Positions 55,194 to 63,342 of a stretch of 64,000 nt of DNA are shown one piece after another (the stretch's first letter is position 1; every line of letters starts with the position of its first letter). Source of the stretch: Seleniivibrio sp. (GTDB lineage: Bacteria; Chrysiogenota; Deferribacteres; Deferribacterales; Geovibrionaceae); the NCBI RefSeq assembly GCF_021209385.1, contig NZ_JAJOIL010000021.1, forward strand, positions 62,001 to 126,000. The letters are read 5' to 3'. The position numbers and the translations under genes were made by a program. The notes below the pieces were generated by a model. It was not told the DNA's origin. It saw only the letters and a program-made list of their open reading frames with translations, and made no database searches.

Positions 55194-56084
55194 ATGCAAA
55201 ACAAAACATATTTGAAAATTTTTAAATTTTTTGCCGTTTCCTTAGTATTTGCATGCAGTATGTCTGCATTTGCAATGGAAAACGGAAACAGTTCATATCC
55301 GAACGGTTCGGAAGATTTTTTGGCGAAGCTGAACGATGAAGGGCTTAATATTATAAATTACCTGAGCTACCGTCATAACACAGACAGCTATGACAACTCC
55401 GGTAATAAAAAAGATATGAAGTTCGACAGCAAGGCTATTGTCGATACTTTCAGGATTATTTATAACACAGGTCTGAAACCCTTTGGCGGTTCTCTCGGCG
55501 TCCATATGCTTATTCCTGTTGTGGATCTTGAGCTTAAAACACCGGGCGGCAATGATGATGCTTCCGGTGTTGCAGACGTGGTTATCGGTGTTAATGAAGC
55601 ATTTCATTCAAAAAACAGACATATTATTGTCGGTATAGATGTTACTACTCCCACAGGCGATTATAACAAGAATGATATCGCTAATTTGGGTAAAAACCAC
55701 TATACCATCGAACCTTATGCGCTTACCCACTATATCACGGATACAGGTTTTGAAATTGGTGCAAAGTTTATGTATGACTACAACACCGAAAACAACGATA
55801 CCGATTATAAATCCGGTCAGGAGTTTCACATTGACTACATAATGGGGCAGCACTTCGGTCCATATAATGTAGGTCTTGGCGGTTATCTTTACAAACAGAT
55901 AACTGACGACAAACAGAATGGCTCGGAAATTGAAGATTACCGTGCGCAGGCAGCCGGTATCGGTCCTGTCTTCAAATACGGCTATAAATCAGCATCCTTC
56001 ACAGTGAAATATGTTAAAGATTTTGCTGTTGAAAACACATCCGGCGGGGATCAGTATTGGTTTAAAATCAATTACGCTTTCTGA
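55194..56084 (+). CDS. Outer-membrane beta-barrel transporter (phenol-degradation MetA/SphA type)
   Basis: 296 residues. Signal peptide ending SAFA, then the family start ENGNSSYPNGSEDFLA, and beta-strands such as SLGVHMLIPVVDLEL, HIIVGIDVTTPTGDYN and a C-terminal aromatic YWFKINYAF. Members sit in aromatic-compound degradation clusters and are thought to let hydrophobic substrates across the outer membrane. Here it directly follows flavoprotein 2, so it may import that enzyme's acceptor. The ribosome site is weak, suggesting coupling to the gene before. Confidence 0.8.
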   Translation: MQNKTYLKIFKFFAVSLVFACSMSAFAMENGNSSYPNGSEDFLAKLNDEGLNIINYLSYRHNTDSYDNSGNKKDMKFDSKAIVDTFRIIYNTGLKPFGGSLGVHMLIPVVDLELKTPGGNDDASGVADVVIGVNEAFHSKNRHIIVGIDVTTPTGDYNKNDIANLGKNHYTIEPYALTHYITDTGFEIGAKFMYDYNTENNDTDYKSGQEFHIDYIMGQHFGPYNVGLGGYLYKQITDDKQNGSEIEDYRAQAAGIGPVFKYGYKSASFTVKYVKDFAVENTSGGDQYWFKINYAF

Positions 56085-56098
56085 GAAGGGTAACAACC

Positions 56099-56133
56099 AA
56101 AAGCGGTCGTTTTATACGGCCGCTTTGTTGTTT
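56099..56133 (+). terminator. Hairpin between the barrel and heptahaem cytochrome genes
   Basis: AAAAGCGGTCGT (56099-56110) / ACGGCCGCTTTG region (56116-56127) with loop TTTAT, one T-G pair, then TTGTTTC. It may be a partial terminator that lowers expression of the cytochrome. Confidence 0.65.
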
Positions 56134-56154
56134 CATTGAATTTTAGGGTGAAAA

Positions 56155-56817
56155 ATGGAAAAAATTAAATTTGTAATAAACTGTTTTTTTATTTTGATGT
56201 TTTTAACGATATCCAGCGCTTATGCGGCTTCTTTCGACTATTCGTGTGTCGATTGTCATGAAAAACCGATTTTGCCAGCCAAACATATAGTAAAAGAAAA
56301 CTTTACCGGATGTTTCGACTGCCACAAAGACGGCGGAAAAAGTAAAAAACTTGGCTGGTTTGTGCACAATAAACATCTTGGGGGTCAGGATTTAAATGAT
56401 GAGTTGTGCACGACCTGCCATAGAACTGATTCTGAAGGTGAGATTACAATAAATAATTCTCCGGTTATTAAAATTTCAAAAGAAGACATTCCTGATTATA
56501 CAGACAGGTTTAAGACTTGGGTAAAGTCCGACAAGCTAGCCTATGCGCATAATGAAAAAGGCGTCGGATGCAGCGGGTGCCATACTACTTTTGATCCTGA
56601 TGAAACTGACAATATTTCATCCAAATGCATTAACTGCCATGGCAACTTTCAGGATGTGGCAAAATTAACTGATGATAAAACAAAATATGAACGTAATCCT
56701 CATAAATCACATTACCCGAGACTGCAATGTGTGAAATGCCACTCTGTACACGGTGATTTTAATGACTATTGCGACAAATGCCATCATACAGGTTTTAAAT
56801 GGAAGCTGAAAGGTTGA
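56155..56817 (+). CDS. Periplasmic heptahaem cytochrome c
   Basis: 220 residues, Sec signal ending AYA. Seven CXXCH sites: CVDCH, CFDCH, CTTCH, CSGCH, CINCH, CVKCH and CDKCH. The last part (NPHKSHYPRLQCVKCH, then DYCDKCHHTGFKWK) resembles the end of the tetrahaem domain of fumarate-reductase flavocytochromes. It looks like an expanded version of that domain. It follows the barrel gene 70 bases on and is the natural electron donor for flavoprotein 2. A strong terminator follows. Confidence 0.9.
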   Translation: MEKIKFVINCFFILMFLTISSAYAASFDYSCVDCHEKPILPAKHIVKENFTGCFDCHKDGGKSKKLGWFVHNKHLGGQDLNDELCTTCHRTDSEGEITINNSPVIKISKEDIPDYTDRFKTWVKSDKLAYAHNEKGVGCSGCHTTFDPDETDNISSKCINCHGNFQDVAKLTDDKTKYERNPHKSHYPRLQCVKCHSVHGDFNDYCDKCHHTGFKWKLKG

Positions 56818-56894
56818 TATTTTTTTCTCACTTAAAATATCAATCGGTTTCCTCATATGCTTTTTCATCGCCTCCTGCTATAATCATTTCCCTT

Positions 56895-56935
56895 ATTAAG
56901 GCTTAAAGGTTTTTCCTTTAAGCCTTAATTCCTTT
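56895..56935 (+). terminator. Intrinsic terminator after the heptahaem cytochrome gene
   Basis: Perfect 15-bp stem ATTAAGGCTTAAAGG (56895-56909) / CCTTTAAGCCTTAAT (56915-56929), loop TTTTT, then TCCTTTT. Confidence 0.85.
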
Positions 56936-57051
56936 TAAATTAAAAGAGCATAAACAGAAGTTTTGTGCAAGTTCGGAGCGGGTTAACTGCTATCCGGTTC
57001 ATTGATTGCTAAATCTTTGATTTGCTGCCTATAATTTCAGAAGTATGTTGC

Positions 57052-57270
57052 TGTAACCCACCCGTAAGATAGAACCAGAAATAGCCAGAGTTTTCCGTTT
57101 AAATACAACAGGAAGACTCAATGCAACGTAGCCGATTTACTGAACCACGGATCGTAAAAATACTTAAAGAAGTTGAAGCAGGCAGACTCGTCAAAGATGT
57201 TTGTCGGGAGTATGGTATTTCAGATGCCGCATATTACGATTGAAAGTCCAATTCAAAACGTTACGATATA
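57052..57270 (+). mobile_element. IS3-family insertion sequence remnant
   Basis: Contains the start of an IS3-type OrfA (57121-57243) with no rest of orfA, no orfB and no right end. TGTAACCCACCCG at 57052 may be the left terminal sequence. It lies between the heptahaem cytochrome terminator and the convergent MocR-like gene, at the border of module 3. Ends are approximate. Confidence 0.6.
57121..57243 (+). pseudogene. Truncated IS3 orfA transposase fragment
   Basis: Forty codons, MQRSRFTEPRIVKILKEVEA then GRLVKDVCREYGISDAAYYD, match the N-terminal helix-turn-helix of IS3/IS911 OrfA. The next codon is TGA where the family has Trp (TGG), followed by KSNSK, so a nonsense change is followed by loss of similarity. 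Dead fragment. Confidence 0.75.
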
Positions 57271-57277
57271 GCCGCGA

Positions 57278-58693
57278 TTACATACAATTTTTCAATTCTT
57301 CACATAATATCAGTATTGATGATTCAATTTCATGCACATCAGTGTTGGTGTAGCATAAGGCAAAATGTTTTGTATCACTTGGCACAAATCTTTTTCCTGC
57401 CTGTATTCTCAGTTTAAAAGCCGGATTGCAGTTTAAACTTTCAACAACCGCACTGAGATTTGCAGCTCCGTTGTATTTAAGCCAGAAATATATGCCCGCA
57501 TAAGGTCTTTCCCATTCTAAAATGCCTGCGCAGTATTTTTTCAGGAGTGCCTCAAAATGATCGCAGCGTCCGGTGAGTTTTTCAGGAAGGTCATTAAGGA
57601 ATAATTCAAACTCGTCTGACATCAGAATCTCTTCCAAAATTAGCTGACTTATTGCAGAAGAATGAAATTCAAGCTGAATTTTAATGTCACAGAATCGCTG
57701 AATCAAAAGCGGCGGTGCAACAATTGCAGCAACTTGCAGGTGTGGGCATATTACATTGGCTACTGTGTCAATGTATATAACCTTATCCGAATACATTTCC
57801 TGAAAAGTTTTTACAGAATCAGCGGTCAGCCGATAATAGCGTTTTTGTTCATTTTCAATAATCGGAACCGGACTATTGACAATGATGTCAAGAATCTCTT
57901 TCTTTCTGTTCATTGAAATTGAAACTCCATCAGGTTCTGAACCGGTCGGTTCTGTGTAAAGTACGGCATTATTGAAAAGTTTAGAATATTTTGCCAGTTG
58001 TTGAGAGCTTATCCCCTCCATATCAATACTTAAGGGGATTAAATTTGCTTTTGTATCTTTTAGTTTGTTTATGCTGTTATAAAGGAAGTTTTCAGGATGA
58101 AAAACATTTACCCCGCATGACAGAAGACTATGGAATACTATGGATATAGCCAAGGCTCCACCGGATACGATAAGCAATTCATTTTCTGTTACTTTCAGTC
58201 CCTGTTTTCTTAAAAACTCTGAATAGATCCTGCGCAGGCTTGGCAATCCCTGAATATCAATGGTCTCATAGCTTTCCTGTTCAAAAATCCTTTCGGCTGC
58301 TTTATTTAAAGCAGTTTTCAGAATATGCCTAGTATTGAAATCCAAAGACAATCCCGGTGTCTGAGCTATAAAAGGTGTACGATTCTGTTCTTTTTTGATT
58401 CTTTGTTCCCACCATGCGTTCGGCAGAGTACTTGTGTTGAAAAGCGACAGCCAGTTAATGCTTTTGTTTTCGTCACAATAGCAGACGTAACATCCGCTGC
58501 CGTGTTTAATATCAATTATTCCTATTCCGCTGAGTATTTCCAGAGCCTGATTTATAGTAAATCTGCTGACTCCGTATTTGTGAGACAATACACGAAGAGA
58601 AGGTAAAATAGAACCTTTTGGATATTTACCATCAAGAATGTCATTTCTGATATCGTCCGCAATCTTCTGGTAAGAAGGAATTCCTTTTTTCAA
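57278..58693 (-). CDS. MocR-like regulator without the PLP lysine
   Basis: 471 residues from a TTG at 58693 placed after AAGGGGCGATCCG; an ATG at 58732 is the alternative but would leave only 67 bases to the divergent gene. GntR winged helix (IPSYQKIADDIRNDILDGKY; GVSRFTINQALEIL) at about 4-70, then an aminotransferase-like domain. At the place of the PLP lysine (GS-x-x-K) the sequence is IDTVANVICPHLQVAAIV: Lys is Asn. The Asp-x-Tyr site is IIENEQKRY. PLP Schiff-base binding is therefore unlikely and another ligand may be sensed. Divergent from flavoprotein 3. Confidence 0.85.
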   Translation of the reverse strand: MKKGIPSYQKIADDIRNDILDGKYPKGSILPSLRVLSHKYGVSRFTINQALEILSGIGIIDIKHGSGCYVCYCDENKSINWLSLFNTSTLPNAWWEQRIKKEQNRTPFIAQTPGLSLDFNTRHILKTALNKAAERIFEQESYETIDIQGLPSLRRIYSEFLRKQGLKVTENELLIVSGGALAISIVFHSLLSCGVNVFHPENFLYNSINKLKDTKANLIPLSIDMEGISSQQLAKYSKLFNNAVLYTEPTGSEPDGVSISMNRKKEILDIIVNSPVPIIENEQKRYYRLTADSVKTFQEMYSDKVIYIDTVANVICPHLQVAAIVAPPLLIQRFCDIKIQLEFHSSAISQLILEEILMSDEFELFLNDLPEKLTGRCDHFEALLKKYCAGILEWERPYAGIYFWLKYNGAANLSAVVESLNCNPAFKLRIQAGKRFVPSDTKHFALCYTNTDVHEIESSILILCEELKNCM

Positions 58694-58799
58694 CGGATCG
58701 CCCCTTTTATAAAATTGAAAACAAAGTGTCATGAAAAAAAAATCAATAGTGTCCTGCCAGAAAAATACCACAGAAATTATCCTGCGTCAGGAGGTAATA

Positions 58800-60308
58800 A
58801 TGAAAAAAATAATAGTTCTTATTTTTATGTTAACCTGCCTCAATAATTCATATGCAGCAAAAGTATATAATGCTGATGTTGTAGTGGTTGGTGCAGGTGG
58901 ATCGGGCAATGCCGCTGCTGTTCAGGCAGCACAGCTGGGTGCGAAAGTTATTGTTCTTGAAAAGCAAGCAGCTGCCGGCGGTAACGCAAATTTCTGCGAG
59001 GGAATTTTCGGTGCAGACAGTAAATTTCAGAGATCGCAAAATTTGCCAAATGTTTCAAAGGAGGATCTTTTCAACAAAATAATGGATTTTAACCATTATA
59101 AAGGTGATCCGCTTCTGGTCAGTGCATTTGTAAATCAGTCTGCTGATACTATAGAGTGGCTGCAGAGTCTTGGAGTAAAGATCGACGGAGTATTTCTTGA
59201 AGCGGATTCAAGAACATACACATGGCACAGGTTTAACGGACTTTGCCGTGCAATGACCGAAACTCTCATAAAATCTTATCCCAAATACGGTATCCAGCTC
59301 ATGCTTGAGACAGAGGCAAAAGATGTCATCATGAAAGATGGCAAAGCTGTGGGAGTAAAAGCATTCAACGTTGAGGACGGTGATATAGTTATTAATGCCA
59401 AAGCAGTAATAATTGGAACCGGCGGATTTGTAAGCAATGCGGAAATGCTCAAAAAGTATGCGGATTTTAAAGGTCCCATAACTGCTATTGGTGCGAAAAA
59501 CAGAACTGGTGACGGCATACGTATGGCTCTTGCGGCAGGCGCAAAGCCAGAAGGACTCGGCACCGTCCAGTATCATTCTCCCAGTCCCAGATTTGCCGGC
59601 TTTGCAGGTATTGAACGCAGAAAAACAGGTTTCGGGTTCAACCAGCCTGTTCTTTGGGTGAATTCATTCGGGAAGCGCTTTGTTAACGAATATGAAGTCA
59701 GAAACTTTTCAATAGCCGGGAATGCCGCTGTAAGGCAGAAGAACGGACTTGTTATCAAACTTCTGGATTCAGCAGTAATTGATCAATATGAGAAAGAAGG
59801 ACTCGATTTCGTTGGCGGTGTTAACCCGAGAGTGCCTTTCACAAATCTGCTCAGAGATATAGAAGCTGATGTTCAGGCTGGAAACGTAGTTAAGGCTAAT
59901 ACAATTGAGGATCTCGCAAAGCAGCTCAATAAAAAATTCGGTACAGAAATTGATCCCAAGATTCTTCAGGCAACTGTTGACCAGACAAATCATGCTTATG
60001 ATAAGAATTTTGACGATCTTTTCTTTAAACCCAGAAAGGTTCTGCACTCATTTCGGACCCCTCCATACTATGCAATCGCAACTTATCCGGCAGCTCTCGG
60101 CACAGTGGGCGGCATCAGAGTCGATGAAAATTGTCAGGCTGTTGACAACGATTTCCACCCCATCCCCGGACTTTTTGTTGTCGGTGCGGATGCCGGAGGA
60201 ATGTACGGAGACACTTATGACATTATCGTTGCAGGCGAAACAATTGGTTTTGCAGTGAATTCCGGTCGTCTTGCCGCAAAGCACGCTGTCGCAACGTATG
60301 TGAAATAA
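58800..60308 (+). CDS. Periplasmic FAD-dependent reductase of unknown substrate, module 3
   Basis: 502 residues from the ATG at 58800 behind CAGGAGG. Sec signal ending SYA. FAD site VVVVGAGGSGNAAAVQAA near 26-43. It belongs to the same branch as flavoprotein 2: QPVLWVNSFGKRFVNE, PAALGTVGG where fumarate reductases have HH-TMGG, and VGADAGGMYGDTY near 461-473 instead of GTNRLGG. One Arg in EYEVRNFS may match the catalytic acid. The acceptor is unknown and unlikely to be fumarate. The cytochrome gene 15 bases downstream supplies electrons. Confidence 0.87.
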   Translation: MKKIIVLIFMLTCLNNSYAAKVYNADVVVVGAGGSGNAAAVQAAQLGAKVIVLEKQAAAGGNANFCEGIFGADSKFQRSQNLPNVSKEDLFNKIMDFNHYKGDPLLVSAFVNQSADTIEWLQSLGVKIDGVFLEADSRTYTWHRFNGLCRAMTETLIKSYPKYGIQLMLETEAKDVIMKDGKAVGVKAFNVEDGDIVINAKAVIIGTGGFVSNAEMLKKYADFKGPITAIGAKNRTGDGIRMALAAGAKPEGLGTVQYHSPSPRFAGFAGIERRKTGFGFNQPVLWVNSFGKRFVNEYEVRNFSIAGNAAVRQKNGLVIKLLDSAVIDQYEKEGLDFVGGVNPRVPFTNLLRDIEADVQAGNVVKANTIEDLAKQLNKKFGTEIDPKILQATVDQTNHAYDKNFDDLFFKPRKVLHSFRTPPYYAIATYPAALGTVGGIRVDENCQAVDNDFHPIPGLFVVGADAGGMYGDTYDIIVAGETIGFAVNSGRLAAKHAVATYVK

Positions 60309-60323
60309 TGCGAGAGGCTTAGA

Positions 60324-60695
60324 ATGAAAAAAATAATACTGATGATTGTGAGTTTGATCATACTCGCTTTCTTTTTAACTGCATACGCAGAAGACAAACA
60401 AGCCGGTAAGATCACTGGAAAACATAAAGAAGCGGGACTTAGCTGTAGTGATTGCCACAAAGAAAAAACTCCATCGGCAAGACCATCTCAGAAAGTTTGC
60501 CGTGATTGCCACGGTGATATGACTGATACAAAAAGCAAAGTGTACAAGGATATCGCAGGACACGAAGTCACCTTTAATCCTCACTATACTCATACAGGCA
60601 GTATGAGATGTACTTTGTGCCACAAAATGCACAGCACTTCTGAGCTTTATTGTAATACCGGCTGCCACCATAAATTTCAGGTTAAGGTTCCCTGA
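60324..60695 (+). CDS. Small periplasmic tetrahaem cytochrome c with one CX3CH site
   Basis: 123 residues, Sec signal ending AYA. Haem sites CSDCH, CRDCH and CTLCH plus a fourth, CNTGCH, in which three residues separate the cysteines. Histidines in GKHKEAG and NPHYTHTG are likely second ligands. It resembles the free form of the haem domain of flavocytochrome c and the partial gene at 1-167. It carries electrons from the membrane quinol dehydrogenase to flavoprotein 3. No membrane NrfH/CymA-type donor is encoded in the window. Confidence 0.88.
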   Translation: MKKIILMIVSLIILAFFLTAYAEDKQAGKITGKHKEAGLSCSDCHKEKTPSARPSQKVCRDCHGDMTDTKSKVYKDIAGHEVTFNPHYTHTGSMRCTLCHKMHSTSELYCNTGCHHKFQVKVP

Positions 60696-60713
60696 CGATT
60701 CATTGCTTTACAT

Positions 60714-60749
60714 CTGCTGTAGTTTGTTTAGCCAGACAGGCTACAGCAG
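60714..60749 (+). other. mRNA hairpin between cytochrome and porin genes
   Basis: CTGCTGTAG (60714-60722) / CTACAGCAG (60741-60749), 9 perfect pairs, with no T run. Probably an mRNA stability or expression-tuning element within the module 3 operon. Confidence 0.5.
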
Positions 60750-60778
60750 CCCCAAAAAATAAGATGGAGGATTTTTAA

Positions 60779-62008
60779 ATGAGAAACATTGTATTTCTAT
60801 TAGCTTTAATGATATTTCCGTGTTACACGGCTTTTGCTTCAGATAATATTCAGGATGCATTTTCAGACGGTACTTTAAAAGGAGAATTGAGAGTTTTCGA
60901 TTTTTCACGCGAATTCACCGATTCAACAACAACTAGACATGATACGGCTGCCGGCATGCTCATGTACTATAACTCAGATTCACTCTACGGATTATCTGCC
61001 GGTGGCGCATTTGCCACATCAAACGACATCGGAAGCAGTGATCAGGATGACGTTTACGGTCTGCTTGCCAAAGACAAGAAAGGAGATCATGAAAGTTTTA
61101 CCCGTCTTCAGGAATACTGGGTGCAGGGCGACTATTTCAAAACAAAAGTCAAAATAGGGGCTCAGCAGATACACTCCCCATGGGCAAGCGAACGTGATGT
61201 ACGTCTTGTTCCTAACACTTTTAAAGGTCTTACTGTTGTTAACAAATCAATACCCAACCTTGTTGCTTCTTTTTACTATATAACTGAATTCAATGCTGTG
61301 GATTCAACGTCTTTTATGTCAATATCTAAATCTATCAACAGTAATATTACAGAAGATAAAGACCTTCAGGTTGTGTCTCTTGATTATGATATTCCCGCTT
61401 CTTTTGCAAAAATGAAAGTTCAGGGCTGGTACTACAATGTACCGGATATTTTTAACACCGGATGGTATGGTTTTGATATCAGTAAAAAATACGAAAGCTT
61501 TGAACCATATCTGGAATCTCAGGCGATTATCCAGAGATCACAGGGTGATGAACTCGCAGGAGATATCAGCACAGAACAGTATGCTGCAACAACCGGTATA
61601 AGATTCAGAAAAGGATTTGACGTTAGCATCGCTTATGCAAAAACCACTGATGGAGACCTTCTTGACCCATGGGGTGGCAAAAAAGGAATTCTTCAGACAG
61701 TAAAAGGTGCAGACCGCGCACATGAAGATACTTATGTAGCTGCGGTTAAATATGACTTCTCGAAAATTGGCGTAAACGGTCTCACTGCCCTCGTCTCATA
61801 TGGAATTTATGATATTCCGGGTATGCAAGGTCCGTGGGGTGATATGCGGGAAACAGATTGCGATGTTCAATACCGCTTTTCAGGCAAACTTGAGGGCTTT
61901 AAACTCAGAACACGCTACTCCATTGTAAACATACAAAATGCGGCTGACTGGAAAGATGTGAGAATTATGGCATCATATACTTTCACGCTGAAAGGAAAGA
62001 AAAAATAA
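60779..62008 (+). CDS. OprD-like outer-membrane porin, paralogue 2
   Basis: 409 residues behind TGGAGGATTTTTAA. Signal ending TAFA, then DAFSDGTLKGELRVFDFSRE, GDHESFTRLQEYWVQGDYF and a barrel ending YTFTLKGKKK. Clearly homologous along its length to the porin at 27253-28485. It belongs to the flavoprotein 3 operon and may admit that enzyme's substrate. The pair shows that one porin family has been matched to two unrelated reductases. Confidence 0.82.
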   Translation: MRNIVFLLALMIFPCYTAFASDNIQDAFSDGTLKGELRVFDFSREFTDSTTTRHDTAAGMLMYYNSDSLYGLSAGGAFATSNDIGSSDQDDVYGLLAKDKKGDHESFTRLQEYWVQGDYFKTKVKIGAQQIHSPWASERDVRLVPNTFKGLTVVNKSIPNLVASFYYITEFNAVDSTSFMSISKSINSNITEDKDLQVVSLDYDIPASFAKMKVQGWYYNVPDIFNTGWYGFDISKKYESFEPYLESQAIIQRSQGDELAGDISTEQYAATTGIRFRKGFDVSIAYAKTTDGDLLDPWGGKKGILQTVKGADRAHEDTYVAAVKYDFSKIGVNGLTALVSYGIYDIPGMQGPWGDMRETDCDVQYRFSGKLEGFKLRTRYSIVNIQNAADWKDVRIMASYTFTLKGKKK

Positions 62009-62051
62009 CCCAATACAATCTTCCCTCCTTTTAGGTTTTATATGGGTCTTC

Positions 62052-62078
62052 GGGGAACTGTTTACCAGTTCCCCTTTT
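62052..62078 (+). terminator. Intrinsic terminator of the flavoprotein 3 operon
   Basis: Stem GGGGAACTG (62052-62060) / CAGTTCCCC (62066-62074), loop TTTAC, then TTTT. Confidence 0.85.
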
Positions 62079-62109
62079 ATCATTTATTACGGTACAAAAA
62101 GGAGATAAA

Positions 62110-63342
62110 ATGGAATGTTTATTGATCAGTCACAGACGGAGACAGTTTGTCATTCTTTTTATTATTAATTCCTGCATTAACATGGGCATAGGAGCATTTG
62201 AATCGTTTTTTGCGCTTCATCTGATCAAAAATGGTATCAGTGGTATCGCTCTCGGTATCATTCTTGCACTACCGGCATTTCCCAAAATTATAGCAGGGCA
62301 TCTATTCGGCAAATTAGGTGACAAATTTGACAAAGGATATCTTCTGCTTGCTTCTCTGAGTTCACTATTGATTGCAGGATTAATCTATTTATGGTGTAAC
62401 GTCGACATCCCGGTATTGTCCGTTCTAAGGATAGTACAGGGTTGTTCTCTTGCACTTTTCAGACCTGTAATTTTTTCATTGGTTGGCAGTTGTGTTGATG
62501 AGAAAGACAGGGCAGAAAAATTCGGAATATTTGATATATCATTTTATGTATGTGTAGGGGTTGCTCCACTGTTCGGTGGTTTTCTGTATGACATTTATAG
62601 CTTCTCTGTGATTGTTTTATGTTCTGTAGTTTTTTCTTGTGCAGGTTTGCTTTTAACTGTTGTACACATCGATAATATTGGCAGACAAACCAATGAGATA
62701 GTTCCAGGAGCATGTTCGTCCGGAGACAGCAGTACCGTCTCTCTTTATGCTCTTTGTATCTTTATTGTCGGCAGATCCTGTGCGATTTCAATGACCAATA
62801 CATTTTTACCTGTTTTTTTTGTTGTGGAAAAGAACATCTCAAAAATGTCTACAGGATTGATTCTTTCATTATCAACATTGGTAATGGCGGTTTTTTTAAA
62901 GTTTTCAGGTCGGGCAGCAGAGAAGTATTCAAAATATTTTATGATCATGTCAGGCGGTGTTTTGTTCTCTTTAAGCTGTTTTTTTATCGTACTAATTGAC
63001 GGTTTTATCCCGTATATATTTCTTTTTACATTAATCGGTCTTTCCGGTTCATTGTCTCAGCCTTCTGTTTCTGCACTTTTAATGTCTTCTGATAAAAAAA
63101 ATAGTCTCTGCGAGTCAGTGGGTATTTTCAACGCTTTTATGAGTAGCGGGTTTGCGACTGGACCGCTTATCGGTGCTGTTATTGTAAAATTTTTCGGACT
63201 GATAAATGTCTTTTTAACTGCAGGCTTAATTAGTCTGATTTCGCTTATTGGTTTCACTATAATCAGCAAAAAACAGATATTAACACCCAACTTTAAAATC
63301 GGATCAAATAAAAGAAGAAAAATGGTTTGTAAACTGGAATAG
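62110..63342 (+). CDS. MFS transporter near module 3
   Basis: 410 residues, about 12 helices, ribosome site AAGGAG. GIALGIILALPAFPKIIAGHLF leads to the first-half signature GKLGDKFDKGYLL; the second half has FSGRAAEKYSKYFMIMSGG. The gene looks more AT-rich than the first 50 kb of the window, which suggests separate origin. It may carry the substrate or product of module 3, or be unrelated. Separated from the porin by a terminator. Confidence 0.85.
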   Translation: MECLLISHRRRQFVILFIINSCINMGIGAFESFFALHLIKNGISGIALGIILALPAFPKIIAGHLFGKLGDKFDKGYLLLASLSSLLIAGLIYLWCNVDIPVLSVLRIVQGCSLALFRPVIFSLVGSCVDEKDRAEKFGIFDISFYVCVGVAPLFGGFLYDIYSFSVIVLCSVVFSCAGLLLTVVHIDNIGRQTNEIVPGACSSGDSSTVSLYALCIFIVGRSCAISMTNTFLPVFFVVEKNISKMSTGLILSLSTLVMAVFLKFSGRAAEKYSKYFMIMSGGVLFSLSCFFIVLIDGFIPYIFLFTLIGLSGSLSQPSVSALLMSSDKKNSLCESVGIFNAFMSSGFATGPLIGAVIVKFFGLINVFLTAGLISLISLIGFTIISKKQILTPNFKIGSNKRRKMVCKLE

